Source: Calditrichota bacterium (GTDB lineage Bacteria > CLD3). From it: a DNA stretch of 64,000 nucleotides. Below the pieces are notes generated by a model. It searched no databases. It worked only from the letters and a program-made list of their open reading frames with translations, and had not been told where the DNA came from. How positions within the stretch are numbered: the first letter of the stretch is position 1; each line of letters opens with the position of its first letter. Both the position numbers and the translations under genes were made by a program. The stretch is from contig QQUF01000033.1 of NCBI GenBank assembly GCA_008501735.1, forward strand, positions 62,001 to 126,000. The letters are read 5' to 3'. Below are positions 17,835 to 27,885 of this stretch, in pieces.

Positions 17835-20800
17835 ATGAAAAATTTAAACAATTACCATTCTTTAAAAGGAAACTCTAAAATATTTTTTACAATATTGTTG
17901 CTTTTAGCATTTTCTACAAATCTCTTATCTAACACTTTTGACATCGGAACTGGAACTTCAAGTAATTCAGCAACAGGAACTCCTACTCCTCTTGGTGCTT
18001 ACTACGAAAGTCAAAAAGTCCAGTACCTTTATTTTGCAAATGAGCTAACAGCTGCAGGAATGGTAAACGGAACTGAAATAGGACAAATTGGGTTTTATGT
18101 CGATAACCCAAATTCTGTAGCAACAATTCAAAATTACACTATAAAAACTAAACTCACTACCAATTCAGGCTTAGCAACAAGTTTTGAAACAACAGGTCTT
18201 TCAAGCAATTATGGACCAACAACAGAAGTAGTTTCTGTTTCAAGTGGTTGGCATTTGATAAATTTGGGCAACTCATTTGTTTGGGACGGAACTTCAAATC
18301 TTTTAATTGAAACTTGTTCATTCACCCAACCTTGGATTACAAATGGAAATTACTCAATTCGTTACTCAAATGTTGTTGGTGGAGCAATGGAAAAGCACGA
18401 CGACGGTTTTTCGCAATGCGGAGAAACTTCTGGTGCAGTCAGTGATAAACGTGCAAACATTCGTTTGGTGGAATTGCAACAAGCTCCCGAAGATTTGGCA
18501 ATTGTCGGATTTACTGCTCCAAGCCCTGCTCTTTACAATTCAACTCAAGATTTTCAAGTTACAGTGTCAAACATTGGAAACTCACAAGTTGCTGCAAATG
18601 GAATAATTGAAATCGACATTGACAATGACGGAACTTTTGATGCGAGTACAAATATTTCAGGTTTGGCAAGTGGAACAACAAATACTTATTTAATTCCTGC
18701 ACAACTTCCTGCAATTTACGGAACACAAACAGCAGTTGCTCAAGTTACTCTCTCTAATGGAACTGACGTAAACTCTACAAACAACTCGCTGACAACTACT
18801 TACGATGTTGTTTCAAATAATGATGTTGGGATTATTTCAGTTACAGTAAATGGTTTTGGCGGAAATACCATTTCTCCAGGAGGGCAAATGAATGTTGCTG
18901 TTGTAATTTATAATTATGGGCAAACAGCAGCAGATGGAGATGTAGATATTGACGTTGATAATGATGGGATTTCTGATGGAAGTGTTTCTTTTACTGGATT
19001 AGCTCCAAACTCATATGTAAATCTAGCAGGAACAACCACTTCCCCAATAAATATTGGTAATTACGATTTGTGTGCATATGTAAATCTCGCTAGTGCAATC
19101 GACGAAAACACAAGTAATAACACTTCTTGCGTAAATTACACAGTTGGTCAATTTTGCATTGACACTTTTCCTTATTTAGAAAATTTCGATACTTGGGCAA
19201 CAGGCTCGAACATTGACCCAATTACTGGTTGGTCTCAAAGTGGAAATCCTTATTTAAATTGGACAGTTGCTAATGGAAGCACAGGTTCAGCTTCAACAGG
19301 TCCAATTCAAGATTATACAGAAGAAATAACAAATGGAACAGTTGTAGGGAATTATGTTTACACAGAATCATCAGGACCTTCTGTTGGTAATGAATTTGGA
19401 TTTCTAACTCCGTGCTTTGATTTATCCACAGTCAATTTCCCAGAATTAAATTTTTATTTTCATATGCATCATAATAACCAAACTAATGGTGAGATTCACA
19501 TTGATGTTCTTGATTTAACAACTGGAATTAATGATTTAAGTGTCTGGTCTCAAACTGGACAAACTCAGAGTGGTTTTAATCCGGATTGGGAAAAGATTAC
19601 TGTTTCTTTAGCAGCTTATGCAGGAAACGAAGTTCAGATAAGGTTTAGAACTATCGTCGGTGGTCCAACAGCTTTCGAAAATGACACTGGTATTGACCAA
19701 GTTTATATTGGTGAAGCAATTGCTGATGACATTGGAATTCAAACAATTACTTACAATCAACCGATTTTTGAAAACTTGCCATTTGATGTTTTTGTAAAAG
19801 TCCAAAATTACGGACAAAACGATGCAGACTTTGATGTAAATTTTGATACTGACGGAGACGGGCAAATTGATGTAACAAGCACTTTTAATGGACTTTTAGC
19901 AAATACTTTTACAATTGTAACTGTTCCAGTGAATAATCCTCCAAATGTTGGAAATTACACTCTTGACGCTTCAGTTTTTCTTTCAAGTGGTGTTGACCAA
20001 ATCTCATTTAATGATTCTCTCTCTGTCAATTATTCAATTATTCAAGATAACGACATCAGCCTTACAAACGTTAATGCAACAAACGGTTTACTTTATCCAA
20101 ACGACACTCTAAAAGTCGCCACAACTGTTTTGAATCAAAGCTCTTCGATTGCTGATGTAAAATTATTAATTGACTTTGAGAATGACGGAATTAATGACGA
20201 TTCAACTACAATAAATGGAATTCTTTCAACTTTAAACCAGTCTTACACTTTTGAAAAAGTATTAACAAATCTTTTCTCAGGAATCGAAACTGTAAAAGTC
20301 GAAGCTGTTTTACTTAGTGCAATCGACCCAAATCTCGCTAACAATGTTAAAACTGATGTTTATGAGGTTTTCCCAGATTGTCAATCATTTTACCCAAGTT
20401 TGGAATCTTTCGATACTTGGACAGAAGGAAACAACTTTCCAATTTCTTCTTTGTGGACAAAATCGGTTTCACCCCAAAATTCACAACTAAAGTGGAAAGT
20501 TGGAAAATTAGGAACTCAAAGCCAAAATACAGGTCCAGTTAGTGATGTTACTGCACAAATTGGTACATTAGATGGAAATTATTTATTCGTAGAGGCTTCT
20601 GGAGGTAGTGCAGGTGATACTGCTTTTTTGAATTCTAATTGTTTGGATTTTTCAACTCTTAGTTCTCCAACTATTAAATTTTATTGCCATATGTTTGGCG
20701 GAGCAATGGGAGATTTATACTTAGATGTTTTGGATTCAAATGATGTTCCAATTGCAAACTCAATTTGGAGTCAAATTGGCGAATTTCAAAATTCCTCTTC

Positions 20801-22163
20801 TGCACCTTGGGAGAAAGTAAAACTAAGCCTTGCATCTTTTTCTGGACAAACTGTAAAACTACGTTGGCGATACATCAAAAATGGTTTTATGGGTGATGCT
20901 GCAATTGACCATTTGGAAATCATAGAAAATGTTGACGACATTGGAATCTCAAATCTAAACTACTTTCCAAATTTCCAAACTGGTGCAACCGAATCAATCT
21001 CCGTCGAAGTTACAAATTATGGGGTTTTTGACGCTGATGGAGTCATCGAAATTGATTTAGATTCTGACGGAACTCCTGATGTAACTGAAAATTTTAATGG
21101 ACTTGGCTCTGGAACTTCACAAATAATTCCAGTTAATTTTTCTTCTTTGACAACGCTTGGGAATTACTCTGCAACAATTTCGCTAGACTTGACTAATGCA
21201 GTAGATGTGGAATCAAATGACAATACAAGGATAATTGATTACACTGTTTATCCAACAAACAACTCTCCGACTCTACTCTCTCAAATTCCCGATTTAGTTT
21301 TAAATGAAGATTTTATACAAGTAATAAAATTTGCTGATTTAGACACTGTTTTTAATGACGTTGATTCATTTGACAGTTTGACTTATGAAATAATTTCCCC
21401 AAATGACATTGTAGAAATTGTTCAAAATGATAATCTAATTGAGTTAATCGCGAAGCCAAATGCAAATGGGAGTCAAACTATTTCAATTCAAGCAACAGAT
21501 ATTTTTGGTGAAACAATCAACTCTACTTCACAATTGACAATTAATCCAGTAAATGATGCTCCAAGTTCATTTGATTTGGTTTCTCCAATTGATGCACTTT
21601 TACCAGCTATTAGCTTTTATTCAGTTGATTTCATTTGGGAAAATTCAATTGATGTTGACAATACAAATTTAGATTATACTCTTAAAGTTTTTAATCAAAA
21701 TTTTGATGCTACATTCACAGGAATTACGGACACGATTTTTACCCTAATGGATTCACTTGAAGAAGTTACTATTTACAATTGGTTCGTAGAAGTTACCGAC
21801 GGAGAATTTACGGTAAGTAGTTCAGACACCTTCGAATTCGAAACAACAATTGGTGCTTCAATTCAAGAAGAAGCTCAATTACCAGAAACATTTGCACTAA
21901 AACAGAATTTCCCAAATCCGTTTAACCCAACAACCAAAATCAACTTCGATTTACCAATTAGCTCCAAAGTTAAATTAGAAATTTTTAATTTACTCGGACA
22001 AAAGGTTAGGACATTAGTTGACAGAAAAATTAATGCTGGATTCAATTCAGTTACTTGGAATGGAAAAAATGATTTCGGGAACCAAGTGAGTTCTGGAATT
22101 TACATTTACAAAATTCAAACGGAAGACTTTACACAAAGTAAAAAAATGGTATTTTTAAAATAG
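17835..22163 (+). CDS. Large secreted T9SS cargo protein with CARDB-like and MAM-like domains
   Basis: I place the start at ATG 17835 rather than the in-frame TTG at 17805. GAGGT (17823-17827) is well spaced, and the N-terminus then gives a usable signal peptide (KIFFTILLLLAFSTNLLSN). The 1442-residue product has five CARDB-like sandwiches near residues 221, 327, 629, 738 and 1032. Each carries a D-rich loop such as IDIDNDG, VDVDNDG, FDTDGDG, IDFENDG or IDLDSDG, which looks like a calcium-binding turn. Two MAM/choice-of-anchor J-type domains begin near 441 (CIDTFPYLENFDTW) and 847 (DCQSFYPSLESFDTW). A cadherin-like domain precedes the T9SS sorting domain (NFPNPFNPTTKINF to KKMVFLK). It is probably an adhesin or substrate-binding surface protein, and no enzyme domain is seen. 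Confidence 0.85.
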   Translation: MKNLNNYHSLKGNSKIFFTILLLLAFSTNLLSNTFDIGTGTSSNSATGTPTPLGAYYESQKVQYLYFANELTAAGMVNGTEIGQIGFYVDNPNSVATIQNYTIKTKLTTNSGLATSFETTGLSSNYGPTTEVVSVSSGWHLINLGNSFVWDGTSNLLIETCSFTQPWITNGNYSIRYSNVVGGAMEKHDDGFSQCGETSGAVSDKRANIRLVELQQAPEDLAIVGFTAPSPALYNSTQDFQVTVSNIGNSQVAANGIIEIDIDNDGTFDASTNISGLASGTTNTYLIPAQLPAIYGTQTAVAQVTLSNGTDVNSTNNSLTTTYDVVSNNDVGIISVTVNGFGGNTISPGGQMNVAVVIYNYGQTAADGDVDIDVDNDGISDGSVSFTGLAPNSYVNLAGTTTSPINIGNYDLCAYVNLASAIDENTSNNTSCVNYTVGQFCIDTFPYLENFDTWATGSNIDPITGWSQSGNPYLNWTVANGSTGSASTGPIQDYTEEITNGTVVGNYVYTESSGPSVGNEFGFLTPCFDLSTVNFPELNFYFHMHHNNQTNGEIHIDVLDLTTGINDLSVWSQTGQTQSGFNPDWEKITVSLAAYAGNEVQIRFRTIVGGPTAFENDTGIDQVYIGEAIADDIGIQTITYNQPIFENLPFDVFVKVQNYGQNDADFDVNFDTDGDGQIDVTSTFNGLLANTFTIVTVPVNNPPNVGNYTLDASVFLSSGVDQISFNDSLSVNYSIIQDNDISLTNVNATNGLLYPNDTLKVATTVLNQSSSIADVKLLIDFENDGINDDSTTINGILSTLNQSYTFEKVLTNLFSGIETVKVEAVLLSAIDPNLANNVKTDVYEVFPDCQSFYPSLESFDTWTEGNNFPISSLWTKSVSPQNSQLKWKVGKLGTQSQNTGPVSDVTAQIGTLDGNYLFVEASGGSAGDTAFLNSNCLDFSTLSSPTIKFYCHMFGGAMGDLYLDVLDSNDVPIANSIWSQIGEFQNSSSAPWEKVKLSLASFSGQTVKLRWRYIKNGFMGDAAIDHLEIIENVDDIGISNLNYFPNFQTGATESISVEVTNYGVFDADGVIEIDLDSDGTPDVTENFNGLGSGTSQIIPVNFSSLTTLGNYSATISLDLTNAVDVESNDNTRIIDYTVYPTNNSPTLLSQIPDLVLNEDFIQVIKFADLDTVFNDVDSFDSLTYEIISPNDIVEIVQNDNLIELIAKPNANGSQTISIQATDIFGETINSTSQLTINPVNDAPSSFDLVSPIDALLPAISFYSVDFIWENSIDVDNTNLDYTLKVFNQNFDATFTGITDTIFTLMDSLEEVTIYNWFVEVTDGEFTVSSSDTFEFETTIGASIQEEAQLPETFALKQNFPNPFNPTTKINFDLPISSKVKLEIFNLLGQKVRTLVDRKINAGFNSVTWNGKNDFGNQVSSGIYIYKIQTEDFTQSKKMVFLK

Positions 22164-22292
22164 TATCACTAATTTGTCAAAAGAAATTTTATGCTTTCAC
22201 AAAATTTTATACGTTTTATTTTCATTAGACTTTATTAAAGTAAGTTAAATCTATTCTTCTAAGTTTCATTTTGTGGAGTAAACAAATACTAA

Positions 22293-25200
22293 ATGTTTGA
22301 CGAATTAGACGAGTTATTTGAAGAAATCTCGAACCAAGCAAAAACCGAAACCTTAAAGCTCAAAGAAGGCGAAAGGCGTTTCGTTTCAGTCCTTTTCGCC
22401 GATATTTCCAACTTTACTGAATTAGCCGAAAATTTGGACGGCGAACAAATCCAAACATTAATTGACAAACTTATGAAAGCCTTTAGCCTTTGTGTAAAAA
22501 ATCACGGAGGTTATATCGACAAGTACGAAGGCGATAAATTAATGGCACTTTTTGGTGCAATCGAAGCAAGTGAGAATGACACTGAAAAGGCAATTTTTTC
22601 AGCTCTTGATATTTTTGAGAAACTCAAGGAATTCAACCAAATTGTAAAAAAGATTCCATTCTTAGCAAATTTTGATGTGAACTTTTGTGTAAGAGTTGGA
22701 ATCAATTCTGGCTTAGTTGCAACAGGGAAAGTCGGTGAAGGAAGAGAAAAAGACTTCACCGTTTATGGAGATGCGGTTAATCTTGCTTCAAGAATGGAAT
22801 CAAATGCTCCTTTAAATTCAATAATGATTCCTGAAAACACTAAGAAAATTGTCGAAAATATCTTTGAATTTGAAGACAAAGGAATTCTCAAAGTAAAAGG
22901 TAAAAAAGAGCCTGTTAAAGTATTTTTAGTAAAAAAACCAACACATAAAACCGTATCAAATTGGAGTAAAAAGAATACGATTTTTGTTGGACGAGAAACA
23001 GAAATGAAATTCTTATCTGAGAAGTTTACAAATTCTCTAACTCTCTTGAAAAATGAATCAAATTTTTCAAAAACTTCGGTAATTGGAATTAATGGAAATG
23101 CTGGAGTAGGGAAATCAAGACTTGTTTACGAATTTTTGAAGAAATCACTTTCAAACTTAAAACACGAAAATATTTCACTCAAAGGAATTTGCTCAAGCGT
23201 AACTCCAAATCCTTACAATTTATTTATCAGTTTAATTCAAAAGGCTTTTGCAATTTCTCACTTTGATTCAAGCGAAGAAATTTCTCAAAAATTGCAATCT
23301 AATTTTCAAATTTTAAGTTCGTTTTTAGAAAATTCTGAAAATGAGAATTTAAATTCTTCTTTACCAATTATCACTTTCTTACTCGGTTGCAAAGTTGAAG
23401 ATTCGCGATTAAAAGCAAAGGGAAAAAATTTACAACTACACTTCCAAACTGCAATAAAATCTGTTTTTGAAGCTTTTTCAGTAAGGGCAAATAAATTGGG
23501 ATTTCCACTTTTGATAACTTTAGAAGATTTCCAACTGGTTGATATTCCTTCACTTGCAACTTTAGAATTTTTACTTCACACAATAAATCTGCAAGAAAAA
23601 CGCTCAGGCGGTCTAAAAAAACAAATGATGTTTCTGTTAGTTTTTAGAGATGAATTCAAAATTTCAAATCAAATATTGACAAATTCTAAATTTGAGGAGT
23701 TAAAACTTAACAAACTTGACGAAAACTCAACTTATGAATTAATTAAGCACGAGACTAAAAACTTGAAAATTGAGCCAAAAATTGAGCAACTCATTTTAGA
23801 AAAGTCTTTTGGAAACCCCTTTTTTATTGAAGAATGGATTGGATTAATTCAAGAGCAAAAAATTAACGATTTAAAAGAAGTTACAATTCCTCACAACTTG
23901 AATTCAATCATTCTTTCAAGAATTGATAAACTTGAAAATGATTTAAAAATGCTCCTTCAAAAGGCTTCTGTCATTGGAAAGGAATTTTACTTGGCAATTT
24001 TGGAAGACACTGAGAAACGTTTTGGAAATAATGAAAAACTGAATAGCTACTTAAGTATTTTAGAAGAAAAAGACTTTATTTACAAAATTCCAAATGAAAA
24101 CAATTTCTATTCCTTCAAGCATTCTTTAATCCACGAAGTCGCTTATAATACACTTTTAAAATCAAACCGTGTAGTTTTACACAACACTGTTGGTGAAGTT
24201 CTTGAAAATAAATTTCAGAATAATTTGGAAGACAATTCTTACGACTTGGCAAAGCATTTCGGCAATTCGGAAAATAACGAAAAAGCCATTAAATTTTTGA
24301 AAATGGCAAGTGCAAAAGCTAAAGCAAATTTTGATAACGACCAAGCCATTGAGTTTTTTGATAAACTTCTACTTAGATTTAAAAATAATACTCTTGATAA
24401 AATTAAAACTTTAATAAAGAAAGGAGACGTTTGTCTTTTAATTGGAAGGAGTGAGGAATCTGAAAAACTTTATTTTCAAGCATTAAAACTTTCAGAGGGA
24501 CTAAAGAACCAAAAACAAATTGCAAATTGTAACAGAGTTTTGGGAGCATTCTACACTTTTAGAAATGACTTTCAAAAAGTAGAAAAACACTCTCAGATAG
24601 CATTGGAAATCTTTACTGCCTTAAATGATAAAAGAGGAATTTCCACCTCACTTGGAAATATTGGAATCGCAGCTTTCTACAATCAAGAATTTGAAAAAGC
24701 AATGAAGTTTCATAAATCAGCATTGAAGATTTTTGAAGAATTAAAAGACAGTGTTGGAATTTCTAAAGCCTACGGAAATATTGGTTCAGTTTATCTAAAT
24801 TTGCGGAACTTTGATTATGCTATGAAATTCTATCATAGAAGAAGAATTCTTTGCGAAAAATTGGATGATAAACGAGGATTGGCTTCTGCTCTTGGAGATT
24901 TAGGAGTAGTTTATGATAACCAAAACATTCATACAAAAGCAATGGAATGTTATAAAAAGCAATTAAATTTGTGTGAAGAAATGAACGACAAAGAAGGAAT
25001 CTGGTTAGCTTATCTGAATATGGGAGTTGCTTATACTAAAATTGGCGAGTATGAAAAGGCAATCGAATCTCACCAAAGTCAAATCCAAATTTGCCAAGAA
25101 ATCGGCAACCAAAGAGGACTTGCTCTTGGCTACGGAAATATGGCAATGAGTCTTGTAAAAGAGAATAATTTTGAAGAAGCTCAAAAATCATTTAACAAAG

Positions 25201-25637
25201 CCATTGAGATCTCAGAAAAATTTTTATTCAAAACAGCCTTAGCTGTTTTTGGTATTGAAAAAGCATTTCTTTGTTTTAGGCAAAATAATTTTGAAGAAGC
25301 AAAAACATTAAACAATAAATTTTTGAAAGTTGCCAAAGAAGTTCCGTACCAAGAATATATTTTCATTGGGGAAGTTCTAGACAAGAAATTAAAATCAAAG
25401 ACTGGAAATAAATCAAACATCATTTCAAGTTTTAAAAAAATGTTAGAAAACTCTTCAAGTGATTCTGAAAAGGCAGTTTTAAATTCAGAAATTGCAAATT
25501 TATTAGAGCCAAATGAAGCAAAACCTTTTTTTAAAAATGCTTTAGAAATTTACCAATCTCTTTGGGAAAAAAACCTCATTTACGATTATAAAAAGCAAAT
25601 AGAGTTACTGAAATCAAAAATTAAAGAAATAGAATAG
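22293..25637 (+). CDS. Class III adenylate/guanylate cyclase fused to a STAND/AAA-type ATPase and TPR repeats
   Basis: The 1114-residue cytoplasmic protein has a class III nucleotide cyclase domain at about residues 25-210. Metal-binding Asp37 lies in LFADISNFT and Asp81 in KYEGDKLMALFG. DFTVYGDAVNLASRME holds the transition-state Asn and Arg. The Lys before EGD and the Thr in FTVYG favour ATP over GTP, by family rules. Residues about 225-700 form a P-loop NTPase (VGRETEMKFL, Walker A GNAGVGKS near 268) of the AAA_16/MalT-like kind. The C-terminal third is TPR repeats (ALGDLGVVYDNQNIHTKAME). This is a known architecture of signal-responsive cyclases. CRP/FNR-like sites lie in the neighbouring block, which makes local cAMP signalling conceivable. 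Confidence 0.92.
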   Translation: MFDELDELFEEISNQAKTETLKLKEGERRFVSVLFADISNFTELAENLDGEQIQTLIDKLMKAFSLCVKNHGGYIDKYEGDKLMALFGAIEASENDTEKAIFSALDIFEKLKEFNQIVKKIPFLANFDVNFCVRVGINSGLVATGKVGEGREKDFTVYGDAVNLASRMESNAPLNSIMIPENTKKIVENIFEFEDKGILKVKGKKEPVKVFLVKKPTHKTVSNWSKKNTIFVGRETEMKFLSEKFTNSLTLLKNESNFSKTSVIGINGNAGVGKSRLVYEFLKKSLSNLKHENISLKGICSSVTPNPYNLFISLIQKAFAISHFDSSEEISQKLQSNFQILSSFLENSENENLNSSLPIITFLLGCKVEDSRLKAKGKNLQLHFQTAIKSVFEAFSVRANKLGFPLLITLEDFQLVDIPSLATLEFLLHTINLQEKRSGGLKKQMMFLLVFRDEFKISNQILTNSKFEELKLNKLDENSTYELIKHETKNLKIEPKIEQLILEKSFGNPFFIEEWIGLIQEQKINDLKEVTIPHNLNSIILSRIDKLENDLKMLLQKASVIGKEFYLAILEDTEKRFGNNEKLNSYLSILEEKDFIYKIPNENNFYSFKHSLIHEVAYNTLLKSNRVVLHNTVGEVLENKFQNNLEDNSYDLAKHFGNSENNEKAIKFLKMASAKAKANFDNDQAIEFFDKLLLRFKNNTLDKIKTLIKKGDVCLLIGRSEESEKLYFQALKLSEGLKNQKQIANCNRVLGAFYTFRNDFQKVEKHSQIALEIFTALNDKRGISTSLGNIGIAAFYNQEFEKAMKFHKSALKIFEELKDSVGISKAYGNIGSVYLNLRNFDYAMKFYHRRRILCEKLDDKRGLASALGDLGVVYDNQNIHTKAMECYKKQLNLCEEMNDKEGIWLAYLNMGVAYTKIGEYEKAIESHQSQIQICQEIGNQRGLALGYGNMAMSLVKENNFEEAQKSFNKAIEISEKFLFKTALAVFGIEKAFLCFRQNNFEEAKTLNNKFLKVAKEVPYQEYIFIGEVLDKKLKSKTGNKSNIISSFKKMLENSSSDSEKAVLNSEIANLLEPNEAKPFFKNALEIYQSLWEKNLIYDYKKQIELLKSKIKEIE

Positions 25638-25684
25638 TAACTTGCTTAAAAGTTCTCAAATCTCAAATTTTTATTAACTTTACC

Positions 25685-25731
25685 ATTCTTAATTCTTAAT
25701 TCTTAATTCTTAATTCTTAATTCTTAATTCT
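25685..25731 (+). repeat. Heptamer tandem repeat (ATTCTTA, 6.7 copies) abutting the tex start codon
   Basis: Six complete ATTCTTA units plus ATTCT run without any error straight into the ATG at 25732. They replace any recognisable Shine-Dalgarno sequence. Change in copy number would alter the leader length of tex by 7 bp per unit without touching the reading frame. Confidence 0.95.
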
Positions 25732-27885
25732 ATGAAAAATATTGCACAACAAATTTCGACAGATTTAAATCTCAACTTTTCATTTGTAAGAAATGCTTTG
25801 AACTTGTTTGAAGAAGGTTCAACAGTACCATTCATCGCTCGTTACCGAAAGGAAAAAACAGGAAGTTTGAACGAAATCCAACTTCGAGAAATTTTCGAAA
25901 AATTCACTTACTACACTGAACTCGAAAATCGTAAACAAACAATTCTTCAAACGATTTCTGAACAAGGAAAACTCACTGACGAACTTAAAACCAAAATTGA
26001 AAGTTCCTTGTTAAAAAATGAACTCGAAGACCTTTACTTACCTTTTAAACCCAAACGAAGAACTCGTGCGACAATTGCTAAAGAAAATGGTTTAGAGCCT
26101 TTTGCAGAGTTTATCAAATCACAAAACGTCCACTCTTCGCCAAAAGTAAACTTAGTTTCAGAAGCAAAAAAATACTTGAGCAAAAATATCGAAACTCCAG
26201 AAGATGCAATTATCGGAGCGTCAGATATTTTGGCAGAAGAAATTTCAGAAATCATTGAACTTCGTTCGTTTGTACGAGATGAATTTTGGAAAAACGGTTT
26301 TCTTGTTTCAAAAAAGAAAGGCAAATTTGAAGGAGAACAAACAAAATTTGACTCTTACAAAAGCTACAAATCAAAATTAGGTTTCATCGCTCCACACTCT
26401 TTCTTAGCAATTTTGCGTGGAGAAGAAGAAGGCTTCTTAAGTGTAAAAATTGAAGTTGACGAAAATAAAATTCTTGACCATTTTGACCGAAAATTGATTT
26501 TTTCAAAAGACAAGGAACTTTACGATTTTTATCAAAAAACAAATTATGAAAGTTTTGACAGGCTTTTCAGAAATTCAATTTCTTCTGAAATCCGCCAAAT
26601 GAAAAAGGAGTTTTCGGACAAAGAATCAATCCTAAATTTTGGTAAAAACCTTAGAGATTTACTTCTTTCAAGTCCAGCAGGGATGAAAACAACAATCGGA
26701 ATTGACCCAGGATTTCGGACAGGTTGTAAAGTTGTAGTTATTGACTCAACAGGGAAATTTTTGGAATACCAAAATATTTTTCCGCACACTTCAAGACTTA
26801 GTGAAAGTGCAGTTGCTTACGACACTTTGTGTGAATTAATTGAAAAACACGAAGCGAAATTAATCGCAATTGGAAACGGCACAGCAAGTCGAGAAACTGA
26901 TAAATTTGTTACAGAAGTCCTTGAAGAATTTGAGGAGAAGCCAATAAAAGTTACCGTAAGCGAAAGTGGAGCTTCAATTTACTCTGCAAGCGAAGTCGCA
27001 ATTGAAGAATTCCCAAACTTGGATTTGACGGTTCGAGGAGCAATTTCAATCGCAAGACGTTTGCAAGACCCTTTAGCAGAACTCGTGAAAATTGACCCAA
27101 AATCCATTGGAGTTGGTCAGTACCAACACGATGTTGACCAAAAACTTTTAAAAACAAAATTAGACGAAACTGTTGAAAGTTGTGTGAATTTTGTTGGAGT
27201 TGACTTAAACACAGCTTCTAAAGAGCTACTGAGTTTTGTCTCTGGAATTAATAAAAGTGTTGCTCTTAACATCGTGAATTTTAGAAACCAAAACGGAGCT
27301 TTTCAGACAAGAGAAGAATTGAAAAAGATTCCACGTTTTGGAGCAAAAGCATTTGAACAAGCGTCAGGATTTTTGCGAATCAGAAACGGTGAAAATCCAT
27401 TAGACAACACGGCAGTTCACCCCGAAAGCTACTTTTTAGTGGAAAATATTGCCAAAGATTTAAAACTTCCTCTAAAATCAATTACTCAAAATCCTGCAAA
27501 GCTAAAAGATTTAGACATCAAAAAATACGTTACTGAAGAAATCGGTGAACCGACTTTGGTTGACATTTTGGAAGAGTTACAAAAACCTGGAAGAGACCCA
27601 AGAGAAGAATTTAGTTACGCAAAATTCGACGACAAAATCAATGAAATTTCTGACTTAAGTGTTGGAATGATTTTGGAAGGAATCGTTACGAACGTTACAA
27701 ATTTTGGAGCATTCGTTGACATTGGAGTTCACCAAGACGGTTTGGTTCACGTTTCGCAACTCGCAAACAAATTTGTAAAAGACCCAACTCAAATCGTGAA
27801 AGTTGGACAAATCGTGAAAGTAAAAGTTACAGAAGTGAATGAAAAATTAAAACGAATCCAACTCTCAATGAAAGCAGTATCTTGA
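25732..27885 (+). CDS. tex: Transcription accessory protein Tex (S1 RNA-binding)
   Basis: Tex is a conserved nucleic-acid-binding protein linked to transcription and RNA metabolism and related to eukaryotic Spt6. The 717-residue length is typical. The N-terminal Tex domain contains VPFIARYRKEKTGSL (about 32-46). A YqgF/RNase H-like domain starts at TIGIDPGFRTGCK (about 322). Helix-hairpin-helix motifs follow (NTASKELLSFVSGI, IPRFGAKAFEQASGFL), and a C-terminal S1 domain (GMILEGIVTNVTNFGAFVDIGVHQDGLVH) ends at MKAVS. The last coding bases and the TGA stop lie inside the first REP-like hairpin of a 99-bp tandem duplication. Confidence 0.97.
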   Translation: MKNIAQQISTDLNLNFSFVRNALNLFEEGSTVPFIARYRKEKTGSLNEIQLREIFEKFTYYTELENRKQTILQTISEQGKLTDELKTKIESSLLKNELEDLYLPFKPKRRTRATIAKENGLEPFAEFIKSQNVHSSPKVNLVSEAKKYLSKNIETPEDAIIGASDILAEEISEIIELRSFVRDEFWKNGFLVSKKKGKFEGEQTKFDSYKSYKSKLGFIAPHSFLAILRGEEEGFLSVKIEVDENKILDHFDRKLIFSKDKELYDFYQKTNYESFDRLFRNSISSEIRQMKKEFSDKESILNFGKNLRDLLLSSPAGMKTTIGIDPGFRTGCKVVVIDSTGKFLEYQNIFPHTSRLSESAVAYDTLCELIEKHEAKLIAIGNGTASRETDKFVTEVLEEFEEKPIKVTVSESGASIYSASEVAIEEFPNLDLTVRGAISIARRLQDPLAELVKIDPKSIGVGQYQHDVDQKLLKTKLDETVESCVNFVGVDLNTASKELLSFVSGINKSVALNIVNFRNQNGAFQTREELKKIPRFGAKAFEQASGFLRIRNGENPLDNTAVHPESYFLVENIAKDLKLPLKSITQNPAKLKDLDIKKYVTEEIGEPTLVDILEELQKPGRDPREEFSYAKFDDKINEISDLSVGMILEGIVTNVTNFGAFVDIGVHQDGLVHVSQLANKFVKDPTQIVKVGQIVKVKVTEVNEKLKRIQLSMKAVS

